Below, piece after piece: positions 36,791 to 44,480 of a DNA stretch of 44,480 bases. The first letter of the stretch is position 1. Each line of letters opens with the position of its first letter. This stretch comes from Acidobacteriota bacterium (GTDB taxonomy: Bacteria > Acidobacteriota > Terriglobia > 20CM-2-55-15): the NCBI GenBank assembly GCA_022821265.1, contig JAJEDW010000022.1:1-44480 (forward strand), read 5' to 3'. The translations under genes were made by a program, and so were the position numbers. Below the pieces are notes generated by a model, which made no database searches, had not been told where the DNA came from, and saw only the letters and a list, made by a program, of their open reading frames with translations.

Positions 36791-39571
36791 ATGAGCATGC
36801 GAATGACCATGGGGGGGCTGGGCGCGGCGCTGATGCTTGCGGCCGCGGCGCCGGCCCAGACGCCCGCGGGCGTGGTAATCGGCACGGTTTACGACGGCGC
36901 GACGGGCGAGATCGTCCGCGGCGTCCGGATCGAGATCGTCGACGCGGACGTCTCGACCGTCACGGACCTGGACGGCGGTTTCCGGGTCGCGGTGCCGGTG
37001 GGCACGTACGAGATCCGCGCCGCGGCCGATGGGTATCTGCCCAACCGGTACACCGGCCTGGACGTGTCGTCCGACACCGACGCCCATGTCGACATCGTCC
37101 TGGCGTCGCAAGCGGCCGGGGCCATCGAGGGGACCGAGATCACGGTCGTCGCCGAGACCGTCCAGGCGTCCACGCGGCAGGCCATGATCCTGGAGCGCCG
37201 GAGCGCGGCCACCGTCAGCGACCGGATCAGCTCCCAGGAGATTTCCGCCAACGGCGATTCCAACGCGGCGTCGGCCGTGTCGCGCACCGTGGGCGTCTCC
37301 GTCATGGACGACAAGTACGTGTACGTCCGCGGCCTGGGCGAACGTTTCTCGACCACGCAACTCAACGGGTCGCTACTCCCTTCGACCGAGGCCGACCGCA
37401 AGGTCGTGCCCCTGGACCTGTTCCCGGCCAACCTGGTGGACAACATCTCGCTGGAGAAGACGTTCACGCCGGACCAGCCCGGCGAGTTCTCCGGGGGCCT
37501 CGTCAACATCGAGACCGTCGAGTTTCCGACCAGCGGCACGCTGAGCGTCTCGATGTCGCAGGGATTCAACACCCGGACGACGTTCGGCGAGTACTTCGGC
37601 TACCCGGGCGGCTCCCACGACTGGCTCGGCTTCGGCGACAGCCGCCGGCATCTTCCGGCCGGTTTCCCCGACGAGCGCATCGTCCGCCGCGGGCGCTTCA
37701 GCACAACCGGGTTCACACCCGAGGAGATCGAGTCCTTCGGGGAATCGTTCGAGAACGTCTGGGCGCCCCGGACGCACCCGTCGGCCCGCCCGAACCAGAG
37801 CTACAGCCTGCTGGCCGGGAACACGTTCGGCAATCTCGGCGTCGTCTACGCCATCAGCTACAGCAACGCTCTGCACAACGACGGCATCGCCCAGAACTAC
37901 TACAAGGTCGGCGCCGGGGACTCGGTCGAGCGCCAGCATTCGTACCGGATGAACCTGACCACGAACTCCGTGCGCCTGGGCAACACGCTCAACTTCGCCT
38001 ACAAGCTCGACAACAACCACAAGATCCTGTTCAAGAACTTCTTCTCCAAGGACGTCAGCGACGAAGCCCGGCAGGTGGGCGGCTACAACGCGGACTTCCA
38101 GACCGACATCCGGAACCAGCGCCTGCGCTTCGTCGAAGAGGCCATGTACGCCCACCAGGTTTCGGGCGAGCACTTCCTGGGCGGCCTGAACGGCATGGTG
38201 GAGTGGCGGCTGGCGTACAACCGCGGCGACCGCGACGAGCCGGACCTGCGCGAGGTCCTCTACACGCTGAACGCCGCATCGGGCCAGTACCGCCTGCGCG
38301 AGCAGACGCAGAGCGGTTTCCGTCAGTTCATCGGGTCGTCGGACGTGGTCTGGGAGCCGGGCGTCGACCTCACCAAGTTCTTCGTGTCGGGCTCGGTGAC
38401 GGGAAGCATCCAGGGCGGCGTGAGCTGGACGGTTCGCGACCGCGCGTTCCAGGCGCGCCGGTTCCGGTTCACACACCGGAGAACGACGGGCCACGACCTG
38501 ACGCTCCCGGTCGAATCGCTGTTCACGCCCGAGCGGATCGGTACGACGTTCGAGCTCCGAGAGGACACCCGGCCGACCGACAGCTATATCGGAGACCAGG
38601 ACATCCAGGCCGGATACGGCATGGTGGACGTCAACCTGGGATCGGGCTGGCGCGTGATCGGCGGCCTCCGCATCGAGCGGTCGCTGCAGACGCTGGACAC
38701 CGTGGACGTCTTCGCGATCGATTCCCGCACAATCCAGACGCGCCTGGACGACACGGACCTTCTCCCCAGCATCAACGTCGTCTACTCGGTGACGCCGCGC
38801 ATGAACATCCGGGGCGCGTACAGCCAGACGCTTTCCCGGCCGAACTTCCGGGAGCTGGCGCCGTTCGAGTTCACCGACGTCACGGGCGGGAACCCCGTCG
38901 TCGGCAACCCGAACCTGCAGCGGACGCGGATCTCCAACGTCGACGCGCGCTGGGAGTGGTTCACCGGCCCGACCGAGCTGTTGTCGGCCAGCTTCTTCTA
39001 CAAGGATTTCGACAACCCGATCGAGCAGATCTACGAACCCACGGCCCAACTGCGCATCCGGTTCGACAACGTCGCGCGGGCCCGGAACTGGGGGTTCGAG
39101 ACCGAGTTCCGGCAGGGCCTGGCGCGCTTGGCGCCCGCGCTGGGCAACTTCTCGTGGTCGGCCAACTACACCTGGGTCGATTCCGGCGTCGAGATCGGCG
39201 ATCTGCTGCTCTCGGTCGTGACCTCGACCCGCCGCCCGTTGGCCGCGCAGTCCCGGCACGTCTTCAACTCGACCTTCGAATACGCCGACGCCGGGCGCGG
39301 CCATACGTCCCGGCTGCTCTACAACATGGTCGGCCGAAGGATCCACAACGTCGGCGCCCTGGGCCTGCCCGACATCTACGAAGAGGCCCAGCACGTCCTC
39401 GATTTCGTGATGCAGCAACGCATCGGCGGCGAAGACAGCCCGCTGGAGATCAAGTTCTCGGCCGACAACCTGCTCGACGACCGGAAGGAGTTGACGCAAG
39501 GCGGCGAGCCTTACCGCACCTTCCGGAACGGGCGCGGCTTCAGCGTGGGGTTCAGCTACGACTTCTACTAG
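36791..39571 (+). CDS. TonB-dependent receptor, outer membrane
   Basis: A 926-residue receptor. A signal peptide (MTMGGLGAALMLAAAAPAQ) is followed by a carboxypeptidase-regulatory domain (GVVIGTVYDGATGEIVRGVRIEIVDADVSTVTDLDGGFRVAVPVGTYEI), a plug (VSVMDDKYVYVRGLGERFSTTQLNG; DLFPANLVDNISLEKTFTPDQPGEFSGG) and a 22-strand-type barrel ending FSVGFSYDFY. The plug type matches a receptor group common in Bacteroidota and proteobacterial phosphate regulons, which is recalled family knowledge rather than a search result. AGGGGGAA precedes the ATG. The regulator and half-site array directly upstream, and the surface protein downstream, suggest one regulated uptake module. Ligand not established. Confidence 0.92.
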   Translation: MSMRMTMGGLGAALMLAAAAPAQTPAGVVIGTVYDGATGEIVRGVRIEIVDADVSTVTDLDGGFRVAVPVGTYEIRAAADGYLPNRYTGLDVSSDTDAHVDIVLASQAAGAIEGTEITVVAETVQASTRQAMILERRSAATVSDRISSQEISANGDSNAASAVSRTVGVSVMDDKYVYVRGLGERFSTTQLNGSLLPSTEADRKVVPLDLFPANLVDNISLEKTFTPDQPGEFSGGLVNIETVEFPTSGTLSVSMSQGFNTRTTFGEYFGYPGGSHDWLGFGDSRRHLPAGFPDERIVRRGRFSTTGFTPEEIESFGESFENVWAPRTHPSARPNQSYSLLAGNTFGNLGVVYAISYSNALHNDGIAQNYYKVGAGDSVERQHSYRMNLTTNSVRLGNTLNFAYKLDNNHKILFKNFFSKDVSDEARQVGGYNADFQTDIRNQRLRFVEEAMYAHQVSGEHFLGGLNGMVEWRLAYNRGDRDEPDLREVLYTLNAASGQYRLREQTQSGFRQFIGSSDVVWEPGVDLTKFFVSGSVTGSIQGGVSWTVRDRAFQARRFRFTHRRTTGHDLTLPVESLFTPERIGTTFELREDTRPTDSYIGDQDIQAGYGMVDVNLGSGWRVIGGLRIERSLQTLDTVDVFAIDSRTIQTRLDDTDLLPSINVVYSVTPRMNIRGAYSQTLSRPNFRELAPFEFTDVTGGNPVVGNPNLQRTRISNVDARWEWFTGPTELLSASFFYKDFDNPIEQIYEPTAQLRIRFDNVARARNWGFETEFRQGLARLAPALGNFSWSANYTWVDSGVEIGDLLLSVVTSTRRPLAAQSRHVFNSTFEYADAGRGHTSRLLYNMVGRRIHNVGALGLPDIYEEAQHVLDFVMQQRIGGEDSPLEIKFSADNLLDDRKELTQGGEPYRTFRNGRGFSVGFSYDFY

Positions 39572-39595
39572 GCGCACGAAAGCAGTCTCGCCCCG

Positions 39596-39611
39596 GGCGG
39601 TCCGGACCGCC
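39596..39611. other. Perfect palindrome between receptor and surface-protein genes
   Basis: GGCGGTCCGGACCGCC is a perfect 16-bp palindrome, 24 nt after the receptor stop. It could form a tight RNA hairpin that sets the relative level of the two messages, or be a protein-binding dyad. No T-run follows. Confidence 0.45.
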
Positions 39612-39653
39612 GGCGCCGGGCGGCATTCTTCTCAGACACCTTGGAGGACCATG

Positions 39654-41378
39654 ATGACCATTGACGGAAACCGTTCCGGACGGCGGCTCTCGGCCGTCCT
39701 CATGCTGGGGCTGCTCGCCGGGCTGACCCATCCGCTGGGCGCGCAGACGCCGCCCGACAACGACGCGAACGCGCAGGTGCTGCTCACTCCCGGCGAGGTC
39801 GTCTACCAGGCGGGCGACGAGTTCACCTTCACCTACGACTCGGCGAACCCGCAATTCGACGCGAACACCCAGAACGAACCGACGGCCGAGGAATACACCT
39901 GGTTCATCTACGTTCAGCACATGGAAACCGGAGAGCGGCTGTACTACCCGAACTTCACGACCGAGGTCACCGACATGTGGGGCAACTCCGACAATTTCAC
40001 GGTGAACCAGATCGTTCCGGTCACGGACTTCCTGATGCTCGGCGACGGCGGCTGGTTGGGCAACCGCGTCATTCCCAACGCTCTCGGCGGGGGCATCGGT
40101 GGCGGCATCGACAAGGTCGGCCGGTACAACCTGGTCATCGAGTTGCGTGACGCCTCGGGCGCGCGGGTGCGCAAGAGCTCGCGCGCCCATTTCTCCCTCG
40201 TCCGCTCCGTCGAGGTCCTGACGGGAACCATCTCCAACGACCGGACGCTGACCAACGACCGGGCCTACCTGCTCAGCGGTACGGTCTTCGTCGGGAACGG
40301 CGCCACGCTGACAATCGAACCCGGCACCCACGTCCTCGGCGAGAGCGCCACCAACGGCACGCTCGTGATCTCGCAGGGCGGCAAGATCGAAGCCAACGGC
40401 ACCCGGGGCCAACCCATCGTCTTCACCAGCGACCAGTCCGTCGGTTCCCGGGCGCGCGCCGACTGGGGCGGCCTGATCATCAACGGCTACGCCACGATCA
40501 ACATCCCGGGCGGATCGGGACTCGGCGAAGGCGACACGGGCGCCTACGGCGGCACAAACGACGACGACAGCAGCGGCACGCTCCGCTATGTCCGCGTCGA
40601 ATTCGCCGGCACGGAGTTCACGCCCGACAACGAGTTGAACGGCATCGCGTTCCAGGGCGTGGGCCGGGGCACGGTCGTCGACCACGTCCAGGTGCACTTC
40701 AACCAGGACGACGGCGTCGAGTTCTTCGGCGGCACGGTCGACGTCAAGCACGTGCTGTTGACCAACATCCGCGACGACAGCATCGACTGGACCGAAGGCT
40801 GGCGCGGCCGCGGCCAGTTCCTGGTCGTGCAGCAGAACGGCGCGGAAGCCGATCAGGGCATCGAGGCGGACAACAACGCCGAGAACAACAACCTGACGCC
40901 GCGCGCGAACCCGACGCTGTACAACCTGACGCTGATCGGCGACCCGGACACGAACGAGGGCACCGAGAGCGACCACGGGATCCTGGTCCGCGAGGGCACG
41001 GCCGGGACGTTCCGGAACTTCATCGTCACGGGCTTCAAGGAGCGCGGCATCGACATCGACCACGACGCCACGACCGCCCAGGCCCAATCCGGCGCCCTGT
41101 CCTTCGCGAACGGCATCGTGTACAACAACAACCCGAACTTCGCCGACGACGTCACGCCGTTCACCGGTTCCATCGCGGTCGTCGACCCGATGCTGGTCGC
41201 CCCCTACAACCTGTTGCTGCCGGACTTCCGGCCGGCATCCGGCTCGCCCGCTCTCGACGCCCGGCGCGTCGCGTCGCCTCCGGACGACGGGTTCTTCGAT
41301 TCCACCGTGGATTACCTCGGAGGCATCGACCCGACGAACGACTGGACGCGCGGCTGGACCACGTCCCACCTGGACTGA
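39654..41378 (+). CDS. Exported right-handed beta-helix surface protein
   Basis: A 574-residue secreted or outer-surface protein with signal peptide (LSAVLMLGLLAGLTHPLGAQ). The first 180 residues form a separate beta-rich domain. From about 185 the chain has beta-helix-type repeats: GTISNDRTLTNDRAYLLSGTVFVGNGATLTIEPGTHVLGESATNGTLVISQGGKIEANGT, then WGGLIINGYATIN and further parallel turns rich in N-G and D-D. A similar head (a TLT-x-D-x-x-YLLxGxVFV start) is known in proteins paired with TonB receptors; their function is not settled. The ATG at 39654 is preferred to 39651 because TTGGAGG needs at least 6 nt of spacing. It follows the receptor after 82 nt and is likely co-transcribed with it. 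Confidence 0.82.
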   Translation: MTIDGNRSGRRLSAVLMLGLLAGLTHPLGAQTPPDNDANAQVLLTPGEVVYQAGDEFTFTYDSANPQFDANTQNEPTAEEYTWFIYVQHMETGERLYYPNFTTEVTDMWGNSDNFTVNQIVPVTDFLMLGDGGWLGNRVIPNALGGGIGGGIDKVGRYNLVIELRDASGARVRKSSRAHFSLVRSVEVLTGTISNDRTLTNDRAYLLSGTVFVGNGATLTIEPGTHVLGESATNGTLVISQGGKIEANGTRGQPIVFTSDQSVGSRARADWGGLIINGYATINIPGGSGLGEGDTGAYGGTNDDDSSGTLRYVRVEFAGTEFTPDNELNGIAFQGVGRGTVVDHVQVHFNQDDGVEFFGGTVDVKHVLLTNIRDDSIDWTEGWRGRGQFLVVQQNGAEADQGIEADNNAENNNLTPRANPTLYNLTLIGDPDTNEGTESDHGILVREGTAGTFRNFIVTGFKERGIDIDHDATTAQAQSGALSFANGIVYNNNPNFADDVTPFTGSIAVVDPMLVAPYNLLLPDFRPASGSPALDARRVASPPDDGFFDSTVDYLGGIDPTNDWTRGWTTSHLD

Positions 41379-41389
41379 CCGGGACGCCG

Positions 41390-41908
41390 ATGCAACCGCT
41401 TGGATTCCCCCTGGGCGTTCTGCTCGCGTGTCTGGTGTGCGTCCCGATCGTTCGGGCCGCGCAGGACACGCGGGCGGAACGCCGCCTCGCGGACGGGGCG
41501 GGCTCCCCGGAGGAGCTGGCCCGCCGCTTCCTCGACGCGCTGGCGCGGAACGAGATCGAAGACGTCCGGCGCCTGGCCATGACCGAAGAGGAGTTCCGGA
41601 CGCGGGTGTACCCGGAACTGCCGGTGTCCGACCCGGCGCGCAACGCGTCGTCCGAGTTCGTATGGAACATGCTTCACATCCGGAGCGAATCCAACCTCCA
41701 CTCCGTGATGCGGCAGTCGGGCGGCCGGACCCTGGCGCTGGAGGACATCCGGTTCCGCGGAGAATCGGAAGCCTACGACACCTTCCGCGTTCACCGCGAG
41801 TCCATGCTCGTGCTGACGGACGACGCGGGCGAACGGCAGACGGCCAGCCTCTTCGGCTCCGTGCTCGAGATGGACGGGCGGTTCAAGATCTTCAGCTTCA
41901 ATCGCTAG
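41390..41908 (+). CDS. Small exported protein of the receptor operon
   Basis: A 172-residue protein I cannot assign. It has a signal peptide (MQPLGFPLGVLLACLVCVPIVRAAQ), a helical region (SPEELARRFLDALARNEIEDVRRLAMTEEEF) and a beta-rich C-terminal half ending in EMDGRFKIFSFNR, a general layout like NTF2/SnoaL-type folds. It starts 11 nt after the beta-helix gene, so the three genes form one unit. A periplasmic role in the uptake module is inferred from context only. Confidence 0.75.
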   Translation: MQPLGFPLGVLLACLVCVPIVRAAQDTRAERRLADGAGSPEELARRFLDALARNEIEDVRRLAMTEEEFRTRVYPELPVSDPARNASSEFVWNMLHIRSESNLHSVMRQSGGRTLALEDIRFRGESEAYDTFRVHRESMLVLTDDAGERQTASLFGSVLEMDGRFKIFSFNR

Positions 41909-41926
41909 TATTCGGTTCGCGAAAGT

Positions 41927-41946
41927 CCGTCGGCTTGTTCCGACGG
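41927..41946. terminator. Hairpin closing the receptor operon
   Basis: CCGTCGG-CTTGTT-CCGACGG is a perfect 7-bp stem with a 6-base loop, 18 nt after the last stop of the operon. Neither side has a long T-run (ACTTTC on the minus side). Lower-G+C sequence begins soon after it. Confidence 0.5.
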
Positions 41947-41996
41947 GTGTGACGGCGCGCCGTACCCGCAGCAAAATCAGTGGCCCGAATGTGAGT

Positions 41997-42080
41997 CTAC
42001 GGCCGCAGGTGCGGCACCCTCAACCAACCTTCGGTCAGGTCCGTCTCCGACTCGCATCCGATGACGACCGTGGACGTCTG
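41997..42080 (-). pseudogene. HicB-like remnant left of the ATPase cassette
   Basis: The minus strand encodes TSTVVIGCESETDLTEGWLRVPHLRP and then a stop. This resembles the start of HicB-type antitoxins (xTVVIxxExxxGLYVGxVPxLPG), cut off after the first two strands. No start codon or HicA partner is seen. The 41909-42201 interval holds nothing else recognisable apart from the hairpin at 41927 and the direct repeat. Confidence 0.35.
42046..42078. repeat. Left 33-bp direct repeat of the ATPase cassette
   Basis: 29 of 33 bases are identical to 44341-44373, including 17 unbroken bases (ATCCGATGACGACCGTG at 42056-42072). Both copies lie within the HicB-like minus-strand remnants, so they are either ends of an inserted cassette or two diverged copies of the same gene fragment. 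Confidence 0.7.
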
Positions 42081-42201
42081 GGCAACCCGGGGCGCGGGTT
42101 GCGAACGCAGTTGAGGCCGGATATCCTCGCCATAGCCGGGAAAAACACTTCGCAGTGCGTTGCGGTTGGGACGGCCAAGGTTCAGGAGAGGAATCCACTT
42201 C

Positions 42202-43491
42202 ATGGCTGGGATAGAAGGCATCGGCATTCGCAACTACCGCGTTCTGAAGGACGTCACGCTGGGGAAACTCTGGAACACGCAGGCCGCCCAACCCTTGACG
42301 CCCATGACGGCCGTGATCGGCAAGAACGGAGTGGGTAAGAGTTCGTTGTTCGACGCCTTCGGTTTTCTCGCAGACTGCCTCAGGCTGGGAGTCGAGGAGG
42401 CTTGCGACGCGCGGGGCCGCGGCGGATTCGATCGAATCCGCTCGCAGGGCAGCAAGGCCGCCATCGAACTTGAGGTGTACTACAGAGAAGAACCGAACTC
42501 GCGTCCGATTACGTACGAACTGGCGATCGACAAGGACATTTCGGGTCGTCCGTTCGTTTCGCGCGAACGCCTTCGCCAACGGAGGCGGGGTCAAACCCAT
42601 GGCCGGCCCTTCTCGTTCCTGATCATGGAGGCCGGCCGGGGAGCGGCTTGGCAAGGCGACGCTCAAGGGTGGCGGGGCGACGACACCGACGACCGTGCGG
42701 AATTCGATTTCAGCGCACTCCTGAAAGAATTGACGGATGACGAGGAGAGTGCGGAAACCGAGTTTGTCGAGCTAGACGACAAACGCAAACTCGGTATCGC
42801 CACGCTTGGAGCGCTGAAGCAACACCCAAGGATATCGTCCTTCCGGCGGTTCATCGAGGGATGGTATCTGAGCTACTTCACTCCGGACGCCGCTAGGGGA
42901 TTACCGCTCGCCGGTCCCCAAAGACGTCTCAACATGCACGGAGACAATCTCGGCAACGTCGTTCAGTTCATGAAGCGTGAGCATTCCATCCGGTTCGAAC
43001 GTATCCTGGAGCGGATCGCTGCGAAAGTCCCCGGTATTGACCGGATCGGAACCGAACGGACACTTGACGGGCGATTGCTACTCTGCTTCAACGACCAGGG
43101 ATTCGACGACCCCTTCTACGCGCAGCAGGTATCCGACGGCACGCTGAAGATATTCGCTTACCTGCTCATGCTCGAAGATCCGCAGCCACCACCGTTCATC
43201 TGTATCGAAGAGCCGGAGAATGGCCTCTATCACAAGCTGTTGGAGGTTCTAGTCGAGGAATTCCGAAACCACGCTACGGGGAGAAAACAGGCGCCCCAGA
43301 TTTTCGTCACCACGCACCAACCGTATTTCGTCGACGCGTTGAGTCCGAACGAAACATGGATTTTGGAGAAGGAAGCCGACGGCTTTTCCTCGATCCGAAG
43401 GGCCAGCGACGATTCGATCGTCAAGTCCATGGTGGACGAGGGGCTCGGGTTGGGCAGCCTCTGGTACAGCGAGTATCTGGATCGGATCTGA
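42202..43491 (+). CDS. AAA/ABC-type ATPase, RecF/OLD-like
   Basis: A 429-residue cytoplasmic ATPase of the AAA_15/AAA_21 type. It opens with the RecF/SMC-like strand GIGIRNYRVLKDVTL; Walker A is GKNGVGKSS at 40-48; a QVSDGTLKIFAYLL segment stands where ABC ATPases have the signature loop; Walker B is FICIEEPENGL at 332-342; and the H-loop TTHQPYFVDAL starts at 370. The ATG at 42202 has AGGAGAGG upstream. The next gene, a TOPRIM-like DUF4276 protein, begins 3 nt after the stop. ATPases of this type paired with TOPRIM nucleases act in anti-phage systems (OLD, Gabija, PARIS); a similar role is inferred here. Base composition is clearly less GC-rich than in the neighbours (a sampled line in the cassette is 55%). 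Confidence 0.9.
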   Translation: MAGIEGIGIRNYRVLKDVTLGKLWNTQAAQPLTPMTAVIGKNGVGKSSLFDAFGFLADCLRLGVEEACDARGRGGFDRIRSQGSKAAIELEVYYREEPNSRPITYELAIDKDISGRPFVSRERLRQRRRGQTHGRPFSFLIMEAGRGAAWQGDAQGWRGDDTDDRAEFDFSALLKELTDDEESAETEFVELDDKRKLGIATLGALKQHPRISSFRRFIEGWYLSYFTPDAARGLPLAGPQRRLNMHGDNLGNVVQFMKREHSIRFERILERIAAKVPGIDRIGTERTLDGRLLLCFNDQGFDDPFYAQQVSDGTLKIFAYLLMLEDPQPPPFICIEEPENGLYHKLLEVLVEEFRNHATGRKQAPQIFVTTHQPYFVDALSPNETWILEKEADGFSSIRRASDDSIVKSMVDEGLGLGSLWYSEYLDRI

Positions 43492-43494
43492 CCC

Positions 43495-44157
43495 GTGCAT
43501 TTTGAGATCCTGGTCGAGGACAAGTCCGGCAGCATTGCGCTTGAAGCCATTCTTGAGCACATTCTCGGCCCCAACGGCACACCTCACACCCGGCGGGTCA
43601 TTTCCTACAAGGGCCTCGGTCACATACCCAAAGGTTTGAGCGGCGTCGTGGATCCGAAAAAGCGGATCCTTCTGGATCGCTTACCGAGCCTGTTGCGCGG
43701 TTATGGGAAAAGCCTCAAACACCTCGGAGATTCTACGGCAGTGGTCGTCGTCGTGGACTTGGACGACAAGCAATGCGTCGAGTTCAAACAGCAGTTGCTC
43801 TCCGTGTTGAACGCGTGCGAACCGCGCCCAAGGGCCTTGTTCAGAATCGCGATCGAAGAAAGCGAGGCGTGGTTGTTAGGGGACCCCGACGCCGTCAAGG
43901 CAGCCTACCCTGGCGCAAGGGACTCCATTCTGGATGGTTACGCACAAGACAGTATCTGCGGCACGTGGGAAGTGCTCGCTGACGCTGTCCATCCGGGCGG
44001 CGCGGCTCGCCTGGCAAAAACAGGCTACCCGGCAATCGGGATCGCGAAATGCGAATGGGCGCGGATGATCGCTCCTCTAATGGACGTGGAAAAAAATCGA
44101 TCGCGAAGTTTCCGTTTGTTCCGGGACACGGTAAAACAACTCGCCGGTACGGTGTAG
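43495..44157 (+). CDS. DUF4276 family protein, TOPRIM-like
   Basis: A 220-residue protein with the acidic motifs of a TOPRIM fold: E8 in EILVEDKSG, D88-x-D90-D in TAVVVVVDLDD, and IAIEESEAWLLGD (E121, E122, E124), the hallmark of DUF4276. Such an arrangement suits a metal-dependent nuclease or nucleic-acid-binding partner. The C-terminal half (AYPGARDSILDGYAQDSICGTWEVLADAVHPGG) is conserved in type but without known function. The GTG start lies 3 nt after the ATPase stop, so the two are translated together. PARIS uses a different TOPRIM family (DUF4435), so this is a related design and not PARIS itself. Confidence 0.88.
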   Translation: MHFEILVEDKSGSIALEAILEHILGPNGTPHTRRVISYKGLGHIPKGLSGVVDPKKRILLDRLPSLLRGYGKSLKHLGDSTAVVVVVDLDDKQCVEFKQQLLSVLNACEPRPRALFRIAIEESEAWLLGDPDAVKAAYPGARDSILDGYAQDSICGTWEVLADAVHPGGAARLAKTGYPAIGIAKCEWARMIAPLMDVEKNRSRSFRLFRDTVKQLAGTV

Positions 44158-44163
44158 GCACTC

Positions 44164-44376
44164 TCAACGCAAAGATTTCCGGAACCGCGCGAGTTCCTGT
44201 TCCAACCCGGCCGGCAGGTCGCCCGGGAATACCTCGGTAGGGGCGACGTCGACTTCGGGATGCTCGGAGACTGCGGCCGGAGCCCGATGCCGAACACGCG
44301 AGCGAGTTGCGACCTCGACCGGGCGTCGGTAAGACCCAAATCCAACTCGTATCCGATGACGACCGTGAAGGTCGGA
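44164..44376 (-). pseudogene. Second HicB-like remnant and degenerate right flank
   Basis: The minus strand reads TFTVVIGYELDLGLTDARS, close to the left remnant and to HicB antitoxins, but then loses the HicB pattern. A different frame further on gives a plausible gene end (LPAGLEQELARFRKSLR, stop at 44164-44166), so a frameshift or deletion is implied. The 44158-44480 interval holds no intact gene I can support; the sequence upstream of the remnant on the minus strand stays open to the window edge. Confidence 0.35.
44341..44373. repeat. Right 33-bp direct repeat of the ATPase cassette
   Basis: Partner of 42046-42078 in the same orientation, 2,295 bp away, with four mismatches. The pair encloses exactly the ATPase and DUF4276 genes. 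No tRNA gene or integrase is nearby, so site-specific integration is not indicated by anything else. Confidence 0.7.
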
Positions 44377-44480
44377 ATTGCCGCCAGCGGAATGCCAGTG
44401 GAGTGTGGCGTCGGGCGGGACATGCAGACTTCGTTGGCAAGGGTCAGGACCACTTGGTCGTCGCGGACATGAACGTCTTC

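Noticed and set aside
42202-44157. PARIS, Gabija or retron system
   Set aside because: PARIS has a DUF4435 TOPRIM, Gabija a UvrD-like helicase partner, and no reverse transcriptase is present. Only the general ATPase/TOPRIM design is shared.
42046-44373. Integrative element with att sites
   Set aside because: The direct repeats are not next to a tRNA gene and no integrase or recombinase is encoded between them.

Overview
The window is a high-G+C chromosomal segment (coding lines sampled by hand are about 75% G+C). It most resembles an Acidobacteriota genome, possibly Vicinamibacteria-like. The reasons are Oar-type TonB-dependent receptors with N-terminal carboxypeptidase-regulatory domains, a DUF4159 protein, a NifA-type sigma-54 activator and the overall codon bias. 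The taxonomy is inference; there is no rRNA gene here.

Layout. (1) 137-11052, minus strand: a nitrogen-oxide block. A NarI/DsrM-like membrane subunit, a NasA-like molybdopterin nitrate reductase, a four-cluster ferredoxin, a membrane-anchored Rieske protein, a 78-residue two-helix protein and NirB-NirD form one tightly overlapping operon. NarK follows as its own unit behind a terminator and a perfect sigma-54 promoter, and a sigma-54 activator gene lies upstream of the operon. A 158-bp MITE-like inverted-repeat element sits inside the operon. (2) 11222-17847, minus: a CusCBA/CzcCBA-type RND efflux operon led by a histidine-containing exported protein and a lipoprotein, from a strong promoter that leaves almost no leader. 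(3) 17973-22112: an exported peroxiredoxin-like/DsbD-alpha protein with an in-frame UGA read as selenocysteine, a DUF4159 protein, a bacterioferritin-like protein, a 5'-3' exonuclease and a ProC-like reductase. (4) 22134-30835, minus: a Na+-pumping oxaloacetate decarboxylase (OadGAB) and two TonB-dependent receptors. (5) 31062-35713: ClpB and Hsp20 from one heat-shock-type promoter, then QueA and a cold-shock protein. (6) 35984-41908, plus: an OmpR-family regulator whose phospho-acceptor Asp is replaced by Glu, then five 11-bp-spaced half-sites, a TonB receptor, a beta-helix surface protein and a small exported protein. (7) 42202-44157: a lower-G+C two-gene cassette (RecF/OLD-like ATPase plus DUF4276 TOPRIM-like protein) between 33-bp direct repeats and HicB-like remnants, a candidate defence system.

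Working together. Region 1 would import nitrate and reduce it to ammonium in the cytoplasm. The Rieske and heme-b-like subunits suggest electrons come from the quinone pool rather than only from ferredoxin or NADH, which is unusual for a NasA-type enzyme. Region 6 looks like a phosphate-type outer-membrane uptake module under an OmpR/PhoB-family protein. The strongest candidates for undescribed biology are the Rieske-linked nitrate reductase operon, the UGA-containing fusion protein, the Glu-type regulator with its operator array, and the ATPase/TOPRIM cassette.
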